A stretch of DNA of 64,000 nucleotides from Butyrivibrio sp. AE2015 (GTDB lineage: Bacteria; Bacillota; Clostridia; Lachnospirales; Lachnospiraceae). Under the pieces are notes generated by a model. The model saw only the letters and a program-made list of their open reading frames with translations. It made no database searches and was not told the DNA's origin. The stretch spans positions 62,001 to 126,000 of the forward strand of contig NZ_ATVR01000003.1 in the NCBI RefSeq assembly GCF_000420825.1, written 5' to 3'. Shown one piece after another: positions 8,341 to 17,496 of the stretch. Position numbers and translations under genes: made by a program. Position 1 is the first letter of the stretch, and the number at the start of each line of letters is the position of its first letter.

Positions 8341-8730
8341 ATGAAAGTACACCACATAGGATATCTGGTAAAAAACATATCAAAGACTGAGAAAAAGTTT
8401 TTAGAACTCGGGTATGAAATTGAATCTCCTACAAAGTTTGATGAGATTCGAAACATTGACATTGAGTTTTTGGTAAACGGAGATTACAGGGTAGAGCTGA
8501 TCGAGCCCAAAGGCGAAGAGTCTCCAATGTATCCACTCCTTAAACGTTACAAGAACACTCCTTATCATCTGTGTTATGAAGTGGAAAACATTGACAATGC
8601 CATATCTGATCTTCAGGATAAGCATTACACTGTGATCCAGGAACCCAATATCGCACCATGCATTGAGGGCAAAAAAGTAGCTTTTTTGAATAACATAAGC
8701 ATGGGAATCATAGAGCTCGTTGAAATGTAA
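8341..8730 (+). CDS. VOC-superfamily (glyoxalase/epimerase-like) protein
   Basis: A 129-residue protein made of two beta-alpha-beta-beta-beta units, as in glyoxalase I and methylmalonyl-CoA epimerase. It opens with MKVHHIGYLVKNI, where the His of HHIGY is the usual first metal ligand. YHLCYEVENID in the second half supplies another His, and a Glu near the end (GIIELVEM) fits the last ligand. The fold suits epimerisation or isomerisation of a 2-substituted acyl thioester. It sits directly after the carrier protein gene, so its substrate may be an acyl group bound to that protein. That link is inference. Confidence 0.8.
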   Translation: MKVHHIGYLVKNISKTEKKFLELGYEIESPTKFDEIRNIDIEFLVNGDYRVELIEPKGEESPMYPLLKRYKNTPYHLCYEVENIDNAISDLQDKHYTVIQEPNIAPCIEGKKVAFLNNISMGIIELVEM

Positions 8731-8810
8731 GCAAACAAACAGATGTTATGCTGTATTATCTGGCTAACGTAAAAATGCATGTATATTCATTTTGAGAGGA
8801 ATATAATCCC

Positions 8811-10019
8811 TTGGAACAAGGAAACAAGAGTAAAAAGCATATAGCGATGTATATAGGCTCCCTTCAGAAAGGCGGAGCAGAGAGGGTCATGACGAACCTT
8901 GCAGATTTCTTTTTCGAGCAGGGCTACAGAGTGACCTTTGTTACTACATACCTTGCTGACAATGAATATGAGGTCAGGCACGCGGCATGGAAAAGAGTTC
9001 CTGCAGGAGCTCCCGGAGCTGAGCTTGTGGCAGACCTTGATGAGAATCCTGCCTGGGTTGACCCAAATGGCGGAGAAAAAGATGGTATAGCCCGCGTTTT
9101 CTCAGCTCTTTTAAAGTCTGAACAAAAGGGCAGAGCTTATAATCTTCGCATGAGACATAAAAAGCTCCAGGACATCTGGAAGAATCTTCATCCGGATCTG
9201 ATCCTCAGCTTTATCGGAAAAAACAATATTATGGCACTTTCAACTGCTGGCGGCGAGAAAATCCCGGTAGTAGTTTCTGTGCGCTCAGACCCTGACAGGG
9301 AATATGCATCTCTTTCAATGAAATCTTCGATGCTCGCTCTCTTTGGAAGGGCAGCAGGTGTTGTAGTTCAGTCACAGGGAGCAAAAGAGAAGTTCCCGGG
9401 CTATATACAAAAGAAATGCACTATACTTCCAAATGCCATCAATCCTTCATTTATCAGAAAACGCTACATTGGCGAGAGGGAAAAGAAAATTGTAATGGTG
9501 GCAAGGCTTGATGCCAATAAGAATCAATCAATGGTTCTGGAGGCCTTTAAAGAGATCCTTGAAAAAGGCCATAAGGACTACAGCCTTGTATTCTACGGCG
9601 ATGGCCCCGACAGGATAAAGCTTCAGAATATGGCAGTTAAGCTTGGAATCGACAAAAACGTTGAGTTTAAGGGAAGTGTGCAGCATGTTGCTGAGCACAT
9701 TGAAAAGGCATCTATGTTTATCCTTGCATCCAAGCAGGAGGGAATGCCAAACTCCCTTATTGAGGCCATGTCTTTGGGACTTCCTTGTATTTCTACGGAT
9801 TGTCCTTGTGGTGGGCCGAGAGACCTTATAACTGACGGAGAAAATGGAATCCTTATCCCGGTAGATGACAGGGAAGCTCTTGTAAGCGCCATGGAGAAGC
9901 TTATCACGGATAAGGACTTTGCAGAGAAGATAGGAACTGAAGCTGTGAAGATCCAGGAAAAATGCAGTCCTGAAGTTACAAATCAGAAGTGGAAAGAATA
10001 CTTTGATTCACTCATGTGA
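8811..10019 (+). CDS. GT4-family glycosyltransferase
   Basis: A 402-residue GT-B glycosyltransferase with GSLQKGGAERV near the N-terminus and KQEGMPNSLIEAMSLGLP near residues 307-324, followed by CPCGGPRDLI. The best start is TTG at 8811, ten bases after GAGAGGA (8794-8800). The next in-frame ATG, at 8847, would cut into the first beta strand region and has no good ribosome site. It resembles the enzyme at 4216 over the whole C-terminal domain. An insertion of roughly 30 residues between the first strands (about residues 55-95) distinguishes it. It lies inside the carrier-protein module, so it may add the sugar that receives the acyl group. Confidence 0.88.
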   Translation: MEQGNKSKKHIAMYIGSLQKGGAERVMTNLADFFFEQGYRVTFVTTYLADNEYEVRHAAWKRVPAGAPGAELVADLDENPAWVDPNGGEKDGIARVFSALLKSEQKGRAYNLRMRHKKLQDIWKNLHPDLILSFIGKNNIMALSTAGGEKIPVVVSVRSDPDREYASLSMKSSMLALFGRAAGVVVQSQGAKEKFPGYIQKKCTILPNAINPSFIRKRYIGEREKKIVMVARLDANKNQSMVLEAFKEILEKGHKDYSLVFYGDGPDRIKLQNMAVKLGIDKNVEFKGSVQHVAEHIEKASMFILASKQEGMPNSLIEAMSLGLPCISTDCPCGGPRDLITDGENGILIPVDDREALVSAMEKLITDKDFAEKIGTEAVKIQEKCSPEVTNQKWKEYFDSLM

Positions 10020-10047
10020 CAAATGTTTGAATATATAGGAGCAAAAG

Positions 10048-11838
10048 GTGAAAGAATTAGAATACCCCTTTGATAGCAGCTACATAATGAAAAAGTCAAA
10101 GAGCCTAAAGAAGGCTCTTTTATCTGATGGAAGTGACAGGATCCACAAGAAAATAGCAGTCCTTGGGGGGTCTACTACCCATGACATTATAAGGATCTTG
10201 GAGCTCTTTTTACTAAATTATGGAATTGAGCCCGAATTCTATGAGTCTGAGTATGGTCAGTACTGGCAGGATGCAATGTTCCCGGGTGAACTTAATGACT
10301 TTAAGCCGGATATCATCTATATCCACACTTCAAACCGCAATATCACTGACTTTCCTACAATGGATGACAGCGCGGAGGCGGTAGAAGAAAAGCTCCAAAA
10401 GACCTATCAGCACTTTGAGACCATGTGGAAGAAGCTCTCTGACACCTATCACTGTCCTATTATTCAGAACAATTTCGAGGCGCCATTTTATAGGCTCCTT
10501 GGAAACAGGGACTTTTTTGATGTTCACGGTCGACTTTCCTTTATAAACAGACTTAACGAGAAGTTTGCTGAGTATGCAAGGAAGGCTTCAGACTCAGCTG
10601 AGAGCTTTTTTATCAATGATATAAACTACCTTTCAAGCTGCTATGGACTTGATCAGTGGTCAGATCCGCTTGCCTGGCACATGTACAAATATGCCCTTTG
10701 CATTCCGGCTATTCCTACCCTTAGTTTCAACGTTGCCAATATTATCAAGTCAATTTATGGCAAGAACAAAAAGGGACTTGTGCTTGACCTGGACAACACC
10801 CTCTGGGGCGGAGTTGTAGGTGACGACGGCGTTGACGGCATCGAGATCGGCCAGGAGACCAATCTTGGTCAGGTATATGCTGAGTTCCAGAATTATGTGA
10901 AAATGCAGAAGGACATCGGAGTTCTTTTGACTGTTGATTCCAAGAACGATGAGGAAAATGCTATCGCAGGTCTTAATCATCCTGACGGAAGCCTTAAGCC
11001 CGATGACTTTGTGGCTATAAAGGCCAACTGGGAGCCCAAGAGCGAGAATATGAAGGCCATAGCAAAAGAGCTGAATATCTTGCCTGAGTCCTTGGTATTT
11101 GTAGATGACAACCCTGCTGAAAGAGCTATTGTTGAGGGACAGATCAAAGGGGCAGCAGTTCCGGAGATCGACAGCCCTGAGCACTATATCAGGATTATTG
11201 ACCATGCGGGCTTTTTCGAGGCCACATCTGTTTCTGATGATGACAGAAAGCGCAACGAGATGTATATGGCCAACAAAAAGAGAACTGAGCTTGAGGAGAG
11301 CTTTACTGACTACAGCGAGTACCTTAAGTCTCTGGAGATGGAGGCTGAGATCGCGCCTTTTGAGAAGATGTACATGCCTCGAATCGCGCAGCTCACCAAT
11401 AAGAGCAACCAGTTCAACCTGACAACCAAGCGTTACACGCAGGATGACATCGAGAAAACTGCCGCAGATGACAGTAACATAACCCTTTACGGGAGACTTA
11501 AAGATAAATTTGGTGATAACGGAATCGTATCACTTGTTATTGGAAATATCCGCTCTGATGCTGAGCTTCATATTGATCTGTGGCTTATGAGCTGCAGAGT
11601 TCTAAAGCGAGATATGGAGTTTGCCATGATGGATGCTCTGGTTAAAAAAGCTGTGGAGCGCGGAGTTAAGACAATTTATGGCTATTATTATCCAACAGCC
11701 AAGAACAAGATGGTAAAAGAGTTCTACGATATCCAGGGTTTTGACCTTGTTTCTGAGGATGCTGACGGAAATAAGACCTACAAGCTGGATATAAGTAAGG
11801 ACTATGAAAACAAGAATAAAGTGATCAGTGTTAAGTGA
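10048..11838 (+). CDS. FkbH-like HAD-superfamily (IIIC) protein, predicted glyceryl-ACP enzyme
   Basis: A 596-residue three-part protein. The N-terminus has an SGNH-like segment (LGGSTTHD, about residues 39-46). The middle is a HAD domain with DLDNTLWGG, whose Asp residues 247 and 249 are the nucleophile and acid. The C-terminus is a GNAT-like domain. FkbH proteins take 1,3-bisphosphoglycerate, release phosphate and pass the glyceryl group to a carrier protein; in polyketide pathways this yields methoxymalonyl or glyceryl units. Here no polyketide synthase is present, but a carrier protein lies 1.7 kb upstream. The start is GTG at 10048 with TAGGAG 7 bases before. Glyceryl or a derivative as a glycan substituent is the natural inference. 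Confidence 0.85.
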   Translation: MKELEYPFDSSYIMKKSKSLKKALLSDGSDRIHKKIAVLGGSTTHDIIRILELFLLNYGIEPEFYESEYGQYWQDAMFPGELNDFKPDIIYIHTSNRNITDFPTMDDSAEAVEEKLQKTYQHFETMWKKLSDTYHCPIIQNNFEAPFYRLLGNRDFFDVHGRLSFINRLNEKFAEYARKASDSAESFFINDINYLSSCYGLDQWSDPLAWHMYKYALCIPAIPTLSFNVANIIKSIYGKNKKGLVLDLDNTLWGGVVGDDGVDGIEIGQETNLGQVYAEFQNYVKMQKDIGVLLTVDSKNDEENAIAGLNHPDGSLKPDDFVAIKANWEPKSENMKAIAKELNILPESLVFVDDNPAERAIVEGQIKGAAVPEIDSPEHYIRIIDHAGFFEATSVSDDDRKRNEMYMANKKRTELEESFTDYSEYLKSLEMEAEIAPFEKMYMPRIAQLTNKSNQFNLTTKRYTQDDIEKTAADDSNITLYGRLKDKFGDNGIVSLVIGNIRSDAELHIDLWLMSCRVLKRDMEFAMMDALVKKAVERGVKTIYGYYYPTAKNKMVKEFYDIQGFDLVSEDADGNKTYKLDISKDYENKNKVISVK

Positions 11839-11853
11839 CACTAGAGGCATACT

Positions 11854-13767
11854 ATGTGCGGAATTGCAGGACTGATACAGTTTAAGGGCGATGCAGAAAA
11901 GAACATCCGAAGGATGAATGATCGGATGCTTCACAGGGGCCCTGATGACGGTGGAATTTACATAAGTGATGATGGAAAAGTCGCCTTGGGACACAGGCGA
12001 CTTGCTATTGTTGACCTTTCCAAGAATGGCGCTCAACCCATGAAATCTCATAGTGAAAAGAGCGTCATTATTTATAATGGCGAGATTTACAATGCTGCTG
12101 AGGTAAAAAATCTTTTGCTTAAAGATGCTTCTTCAAAGGGTGTAGATATTGGTTCATTTCGCGGAACTTCTGACACAGAGGTTTTAGTAGAAGCTATTGA
12201 GTATTTTGGCATGAAAAGAGCTCTTTCTCTCTGCAAAGGAATGTTTGCAATTGCAGTCTATGATCTTGAGAAAGGCACTATTTCTTTTGCCAGGGACAGA
12301 GTGGGAGAGAAGCCTTTATATTACGGAAATGTAGCAGGAGCCTTCGCTTTTGCTTCTGATATCGGCTGCCTTCGCGTTGTTGATGGCTTTGCTAACGAGA
12401 TAAACACTGATGTTTTGGATATGTATTTTGAGGAAGGATATATTCCGGCGCCTTACTCCATCTATAAGGGGATAAATAAACTGGAGCCTGGTACTATTCT
12501 TACTTTGAATGTGGAGACACTAAAGACTCAGAGTGAAGTTTACTGGTCAATGGCAGAAGCAGCTAAAAAGGGCCAGAGCAATATTTTTACAGGTAGCAGA
12601 AAAGAAGCGACAGATGAGCTCGAAAGACTCCTAAAAGAGTCCATCAGGGGACAGATGATCGCGGATGTTCCTCTTGGAGCATTTCTTTCTGCGGGAATCG
12701 ACAGCAGCACTGTGGTTTCTCTTATGCAGTCCATAGCTCCCGGAAAAGTGCGCACGTTCACCATCGGCATGGAAGATGAGAAGTTCAACGAAGCGGTTAT
12801 TGCAAAAGAAATCGCGGCGCATCTTGGAACAGATCACACAGAACTCTACATAAATGAAAATGATGCAAAGGCAGTTATTCCAAGGCTTTCTTCTATGTTT
12901 GGAGAGCCATTTGCTGATTCATCCCAGATCCCGACTTACCTTGTAAGCAAGATGACAAGGGAGCATGTAACGGTTTCTCTTTCAGGTGACGGTGGGGATG
13001 AGCTCTTTTGCGGATATAAGTCCTATAATTCAGTGGCAAGAGTCTGGGGAAAGGCAGCAAAAATACCTTATGCCTTAAGAAACCCTGTAAGCTCACTTCT
13101 TATGAATATTTATGGGCCGGATAATTCAGATGAGCTTAAGGATAAAGTAAAATTTGCAAAGGCTCAGTATTTTGGCGCAAAGTCTCCTTACGAAGTTCAC
13201 AGAATGGAGCATGAGAGCGACCCAATAATTAAAAAGATTGCGCTTAAAAAGGGAGAAGCAAGGTATAAATGCCTTGATCTGCCGGCGGATTTCCTTGGAG
13301 AAGTCAACCACGAAGCCATGCTTATGGACATGTGCATGTACCATCCGGACGATATTCTGGTGAAGGTAGACAGGACAGCTATGGCGGTTTCTCTTGAAAC
13401 AAGAGTGCCTATGCTTGATAAAGACGTAGTAGAATTTGCCTGGTCACTGCCAATTGAGTACCTTCGAAATGATGAGCAGGGCAAACTTGTTCTGCGTGAT
13501 GTGTTGTATAGATACGTTCCTCGTGATATGATGGAGCGACCTAAAAAAGGATTTTCAATTCCGGTCTCTAAATGGCTATTGGAAAAAGACATAAGAGATT
13601 GGGCTGAAGCTCTTTTGGACAAGGACAAGATAAGGCAGCAGGGCCTTTTAAATCCTGATGTCGTTGAAAAGATCTGGAAAGATTTCACAGACCGTGGAGT
13701 TTACCGCATTCAGATCTGGTATATCCTTATGTTCCAGCAGTGGCTGGAGACTGAGTACCAGCGATAA
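11854..13767 (+). CDS. asnB: Asparagine synthase (glutamine-hydrolysing) family protein, copy 2
   Basis: A 637-residue AsnB-type protein with Cys2 (MCGIAGLIQ) as glutaminase nucleophile and a PP-loop reading FLSAGIDSST near residues 278-287. Ala replaces the second Gly-type position of the SGG-x-DS consensus; this variant is common in AsnB-like proteins of glycan loci. The block SLSGDGGDELFCGY is intact. It is a diverged paralogue of the gene at 6151, not a recent copy. It starts 15 bases after the FkbH-like gene and is followed 12 bases later by the MBOAT gene, so all three are probably co-translated. A likely job is amidation of a carboxylated sugar or of the acyl substituent. Confidence 0.9.
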   Translation: MCGIAGLIQFKGDAEKNIRRMNDRMLHRGPDDGGIYISDDGKVALGHRRLAIVDLSKNGAQPMKSHSEKSVIIYNGEIYNAAEVKNLLLKDASSKGVDIGSFRGTSDTEVLVEAIEYFGMKRALSLCKGMFAIAVYDLEKGTISFARDRVGEKPLYYGNVAGAFAFASDIGCLRVVDGFANEINTDVLDMYFEEGYIPAPYSIYKGINKLEPGTILTLNVETLKTQSEVYWSMAEAAKKGQSNIFTGSRKEATDELERLLKESIRGQMIADVPLGAFLSAGIDSSTVVSLMQSIAPGKVRTFTIGMEDEKFNEAVIAKEIAAHLGTDHTELYINENDAKAVIPRLSSMFGEPFADSSQIPTYLVSKMTREHVTVSLSGDGGDELFCGYKSYNSVARVWGKAAKIPYALRNPVSSLLMNIYGPDNSDELKDKVKFAKAQYFGAKSPYEVHRMEHESDPIIKKIALKKGEARYKCLDLPADFLGEVNHEAMLMDMCMYHPDDILVKVDRTAMAVSLETRVPMLDKDVVEFAWSLPIEYLRNDEQGKLVLRDVLYRYVPRDMMERPKKGFSIPVSKWLLEKDIRDWAEALLDKDKIRQQGLLNPDVVEKIWKDFTDRGVYRIQIWYILMFQQWLETEYQR

Positions 13768-13779
13768 TAGAGAGATAAT

Positions 13780-15294
13780 ATGGGAATCACTTCGTTTTAT
13801 TTTTTGTTGTTTTTTGTAATTACAGTAGCTGTATATTATACAGTGCCTCTGCTTTTTAAAGGTAAAGGTCAGTGGGTGGTGCTTCTTCTTGCAAGCATTG
13901 CCTACTATCTTTTGTCTGGCAATGGGGTGCTGATTTTGTATCCTCTTTTTGCATCATTTGCAACCTGGGGACTTTTGAAAATCCTTAAGAAGGCTGATAC
14001 TGCTCCTAAAAGGCGCACAGTTCTCTGCCTTGAGCTTGCAGCCCTTCTTGGAATCCTGATATTTCTTAAGTATACCAAGCTGATCCATGGAGGAAGCATT
14101 GCAACTCCACTTGGTCTTTCTTTTTATACCTTCATTCTTCTTGGATATTTCATCGAAGTTTACAACGGACTTGCAGAGGGTGGTGAGAGTTTTTTAAAAA
14201 CTGCCCTTATCGGAATGTATTTTCCTGTTATGATATCAGGCCCTATTTTCCAGATAAGAGAAACAGGAAAGCAGTTTTTTGAAAGACATAAGCTCAATTA
14301 TAAAAACATAACCTTTGGCGCTCAGAGAATGCTTTGGGGCTTTTTTAAAGAGCTGGTTATTTCCGAGAGACTGGCTGTAGTTGTTAACACAATCTACAAC
14401 AACGATACAGAGTATCCAGGCGCTTATATCATACTTGGGACAGTGGGCTTTGCGCTTCAGCTTTACACTAACTTTTCAGGCTGCATGGATATAGTTATCG
14501 GAGCTTCAGAGTGCTTTGGGATCATATTGCCTGAGAACTTTACTACTCCGTTTTTTGCTAAGAACATCAGTGAATACTGGAGAAGATGGCATATCACTCT
14601 TGGAGTGTGGATGAGAGAAAATGTCTTTTACCCACTCCTTAGAAGTAAGATGATCATGAACCTGGGCAAGACTTTAAAAAGTAAGCTTGGTAAAAAGAAG
14701 GGCAAGCAGTATACCACCTATGTTGCTATGTTTATCCTCTGGTTTTCTGTAGGTTTGTGGCATGGCGGTGAGATGAAATATGTTATTGGTTCCGGCCTTT
14801 TGCACTGGGCATACATAGTAATTGGTGAACTCACACTTCCATTTTTTACCTGGCTCTTTGGCGAAAAGATGAAGATCAATATGAAGGGCAGATTTGCTGA
14901 CTGCGTGCGTGTTGTAAGAACATTTATCCTTGTTTGCATCGGTGACCTGTTCTTTAGAGCAGACAACGTTCCTCACGCACTTCGCATGTTAAAAGAGAGC
15001 GTATCTACTTTCAACCCACAGATATTTGTGGATGGAAGCCTTTTGAACCTTGGAATTGATATTGTTGACTGGGGAATCGTTGTGGTTTCACTTATCATTC
15101 TCACATGTGTTTCTGTTATGCAGTATCGCATGGAGAATGGAATTAATGATTACAGTAACGTAAGAGAATTCATTGCTGACAGGCCGGTAGTTCTTAGATG
15201 GTGCATCTACATCGCATTTTTATTCTTTGTGATATTGATCGCAGAGTATGGCCCTGGCTACAGCGCAGCGGAGTTTATATATAAGGATTTCTGA
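13780..15294 (+). CDS. MBOAT-family O-acyltransferase
   Basis: A 504-residue membrane protein with about ten hydrophobic segments, of the MBOAT family (AlgI, DltB, PatA). The family block EYWRRWHITLGVWMRE lies near residues 265-280 and the catalytic His is in LWHGGEMKY near residues 327-334. Such proteins pass an acyl group across or at the membrane to a glycan hydroxyl. Usual donors are acetyl-CoA or, for DltB, a carrier-protein thioester. The carrier protein and FkbH-like gene just upstream make a carrier-bound donor conceivable. The next gene encodes an SGNH-like exported protein, the normal partner of this family. A second, unrelated MBOAT module lies at 55907. Confidence 0.9.
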   Translation: MGITSFYFLLFFVITVAVYYTVPLLFKGKGQWVVLLLASIAYYLLSGNGVLILYPLFASFATWGLLKILKKADTAPKRRTVLCLELAALLGILIFLKYTKLIHGGSIATPLGLSFYTFILLGYFIEVYNGLAEGGESFLKTALIGMYFPVMISGPIFQIRETGKQFFERHKLNYKNITFGAQRMLWGFFKELVISERLAVVVNTIYNNDTEYPGAYIILGTVGFALQLYTNFSGCMDIVIGASECFGIILPENFTTPFFAKNISEYWRRWHITLGVWMRENVFYPLLRSKMIMNLGKTLKSKLGKKKGKQYTTYVAMFILWFSVGLWHGGEMKYVIGSGLLHWAYIVIGELTLPFFTWLFGEKMKINMKGRFADCVRVVRTFILVCIGDLFFRADNVPHALRMLKESVSTFNPQIFVDGSLLNLGIDIVDWGIVVVSLIILTCVSVMQYRMENGINDYSNVREFIADRPVVLRWCIYIAFLFFVILIAEYGPGYSAAEFIYKDF

Positions 15295-15343
15295 TTTAAG
15301 AGCAAATTCGGTTTTATTCAGATAGAGAGAACATAGTTTAGTT

Positions 15344-16432
15344 ATGACAAAGAAACAAGTAGCAAAAATAGTAGTTTTCATATTGATCGTATCCTGGCTC
15401 CTTTTGCATGTGACCTACTGCATCAGGACTAATGGTGATGTTAAAGACAGGTTTGTTGGTTTTTATTCAGAGAAGAATAACACCATAGATGCTGTAATGA
15501 TTGGGTCAAGTCCGGTATATCCCTGTATCTCCAATCCAATGATCTACGGCGATATGGGAATAACCATGTATCCTCTGGCCTCCAATATGCAGAGACCTGT
15601 TGCCACAAAGTATCTGGTGGAAGAGGTGTTAAAGACTCAGACACCTGATCTTTTCATTTTTGAGATGCGCATGTGGACTGCAGAGGATGAGAACCTTCTT
15701 GGAAACATGGCCCACACAAGGGAAGTTACAGATAATCTCAAGTACTCCATAAACAGGATCAAAACCATAAATGCTATGGTTGAGGATCCATCAGAGAGAC
15801 TTTCCTATTATTTTGATATCTTTAAGTATCATTCAAACTGGAAGACATTGGCTTTGTGGTCACAGCTTCGCACTTTCATGTATGAGTACCCGGATGATTA
15901 TAAGGGATTTGTGCCCTATTCTTCAGTTGGACCTGTTGAAAGAACAAATAATGCTTCTATCACGGAAAGGCAACCAATTCCTGCGGAACAGGAAGATTAT
16001 TTGACAGATCTTTTGACATATCTGAAAGAGAAGAATCTCAATGCTCTCTTCGTTATCACTCCCTATGATGTAAAGGAAGATGAGCAGAAAAAGATTAATT
16101 ATATCAGCGACATAGTTACGGCAGCAGGCTACAACTTCCTTGATATGGACCAGTATGTAGATGAGATTGGCCTTGATCATGCTGTTGATTTCAAGGACTA
16201 CGGAACCCACACCAATATCGTCGGAGCTTATAAAGTTACTAAGTTCTTTGAGGATTATCTTCAGAAGAACTATGTGAAAGATGGAGTATTGGCTGACCAC
16301 AGAGGCGATTCCAGGTACAAGTCATGGGATGAAGCCTACAAGCTGTGGCTTGAAGCCTACGAGACCGGTTCTGCGGAAGTTACCTACAACGTTGAGAACA
16401 AGATTTACTATGACCTTGAAGAAGGCGAGTAA
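15344..16432 (+). CDS. Membrane-anchored SGNH-like protein, probable MBOAT partner
   Basis: A 362-residue protein with one N-terminal hydrophobic segment (about residues 7-25) and a long extracytoplasmic domain. The order of motifs is that of SGNH/AlgJ-like proteins: IGSSPVYP near residues 52-59 holds the candidate Ser, and DFKDYGTHTNIVG near residues 283-295 holds the candidate Asp and His. The DHHW tetrad of the AlgJ/AlgX family is not present, and is replaced by the GTHTN form. It lies 49 bases after the MBOAT gene. MBOAT and SGNH-like proteins often work as a pair, one supplying the acyl group through the membrane and the other transferring it to the polymer. Confidence 0.75.
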   Translation: MTKKQVAKIVVFILIVSWLLLHVTYCIRTNGDVKDRFVGFYSEKNNTIDAVMIGSSPVYPCISNPMIYGDMGITMYPLASNMQRPVATKYLVEEVLKTQTPDLFIFEMRMWTAEDENLLGNMAHTREVTDNLKYSINRIKTINAMVEDPSERLSYYFDIFKYHSNWKTLALWSQLRTFMYEYPDDYKGFVPYSSVGPVERTNNASITERQPIPAEQEDYLTDLLTYLKEKNLNALFVITPYDVKEDEQKKINYISDIVTAAGYNFLDMDQYVDEIGLDHAVDFKDYGTHTNIVGAYKVTKFFEDYLQKNYVKDGVLADHRGDSRYKSWDEAYKLWLEAYETGSAEVTYNVENKIYYDLEEGE

Positions 16433-16441
16433 TAGGGGGCG

Positions 16442-16473
16442 TTGTTTTATAGATACGACAACTATGGTATAAT
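16442..16473 (+). promoter_or_regulatory. Candidate extended -10 promoter before GT11 gene
   Basis: TGGTATAAT (16465-16473) is a perfect TG-n-TATAAT extended -10 box. A TTGTTT lies at 16442-16447, but the spacer of 20 bases is longer than ideal, so the extended element would do most of the work. It lies in the 143-base gap before the GT11 gene at 16576, the widest gap in this part of the cluster, and would allow separate expression of the genes that follow. Confidence 0.5.
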
Positions 16474-16575
16474 ATGACGACAGGGTCAAAAGGCCATAAT
16501 GCGTTCATGCTTGCATGATAAGCTTTATGACTCGTCAGACTTACAGTATGCACATGCAACCAACCTGGAGGAGCT

Positions 16576-17448
16576 ATGATAATCATTCAGCTTAAGGGCG
16601 GACTGGGCAATCAGATGTTTCAGTACGCATTATATAAGTCTCTGAAAAAGCGCGGAAAAGAAGTTAAGATTGATGATAAGACAGGCTTTGTCAATGACAA
16701 GCTCAGAATCCCGGTATTATCCAGATGGGGCGTTGAGTATGACAGGGCAACTGATGAAGAGATCATAAATCTTACTGATTCTAAAATGGATCTTTTCAGT
16801 CGCATCAGAAGAAAACTCACCGGTAGAAAAACATTTAGAATAGATGAGGAATCCGGCAAATTTAATCCGGAGATCCTTGAAAAAGAGAACGCTTATCTCG
16901 TAGGTTACTGGCAGTGTGATAAGTACTTTGATGATAAGGATGTTGTCAGGGAAATAAGGGAAGCATTCGAGAAAAAACCACAGGAACTTATGACAGATGC
17001 TTCAAGCTGGTCAACACTGCAGCAGATTGAGTGCTGCGAGTCAGTAAGTCTCCATGTCCGCAGGACAGACTATGTGGATGAAGAGCATATTCATATCCAC
17101 AATATCTGCACTGAGAAATATTATAAAAATGCTATTGATAGGGTGAGAAAGCAGTATCCATCAGCTGTGTTCTTTATTTTCACAGATGATAAGGAATGGT
17201 GCAGAGACCACTTCAAGGGACCTAATTTCATAGTGGTTGAGCTTGAAGAGGGCGATGGCACTGATATTGCAGAGATGACTCTTATGAGCAGATGTAAGCA
17301 CCACATCATTGCAAACAGCTCATTTAGCTGGTGGGCAGCATGGCTCAATGATTCACCTGAAAAAATTGTTATTGCACCTCAGAAGTGGATCAATAACCGC
17401 GATATGGACGACATCTACACAGAGCGCATGACTAAGATTGCTCTGTGA
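16576..17448 (+). CDS. GT11-family (alpha-1,2-fucosyltransferase-like) glycosyltransferase
   Basis: A 290-residue protein that begins IIIQLKGGLGNQMFQYALYK, the N-terminal signature of GT11 alpha-1,2-fucosyltransferases. The GDP-sugar motif H-x-R-R-x-D-Y is present as HVRRTDYVD near residues 160-168, and IIANSSFSWWAAWL near the C-terminus is the third conserved block. Members use GDP-fucose, and some use other GDP-sugars. The start has GGAGGAG just upstream. A candidate promoter lies about 100 bases before the gene. A second member of the family is at 27054 and a distant relative at 19361, so several steps of this type may occur in one glycan. Confidence 0.9.
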   Translation: MIIIQLKGGLGNQMFQYALYKSLKKRGKEVKIDDKTGFVNDKLRIPVLSRWGVEYDRATDEEIINLTDSKMDLFSRIRRKLTGRKTFRIDEESGKFNPEILEKENAYLVGYWQCDKYFDDKDVVREIREAFEKKPQELMTDASSWSTLQQIECCESVSLHVRRTDYVDEEHIHIHNICTEKYYKNAIDRVRKQYPSAVFFIFTDDKEWCRDHFKGPNFIVVELEEGDGTDIAEMTLMSRCKHHIIANSSFSWWAAWLNDSPEKIVIAPQKWINNRDMDDIYTERMTKIAL

Positions 17449-17496
17449 TGGTCATTATTTCTTTGAACATACAACAAATAGTTAGGAAATATCTTA

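Noticed and set aside
8341-8730. Call as methylmalonyl-CoA epimerase
   Set aside because: The fold fits, but there is no mutase or other propionate gene nearby; context ties it to the carrier protein, so only a VOC superfamily call is made.
10750-11205. Open frame of 151 codons on the minus strand
   Set aside because: It is antisense to the HAD domain of the FkbH-like gene, including its DLDNT motif.
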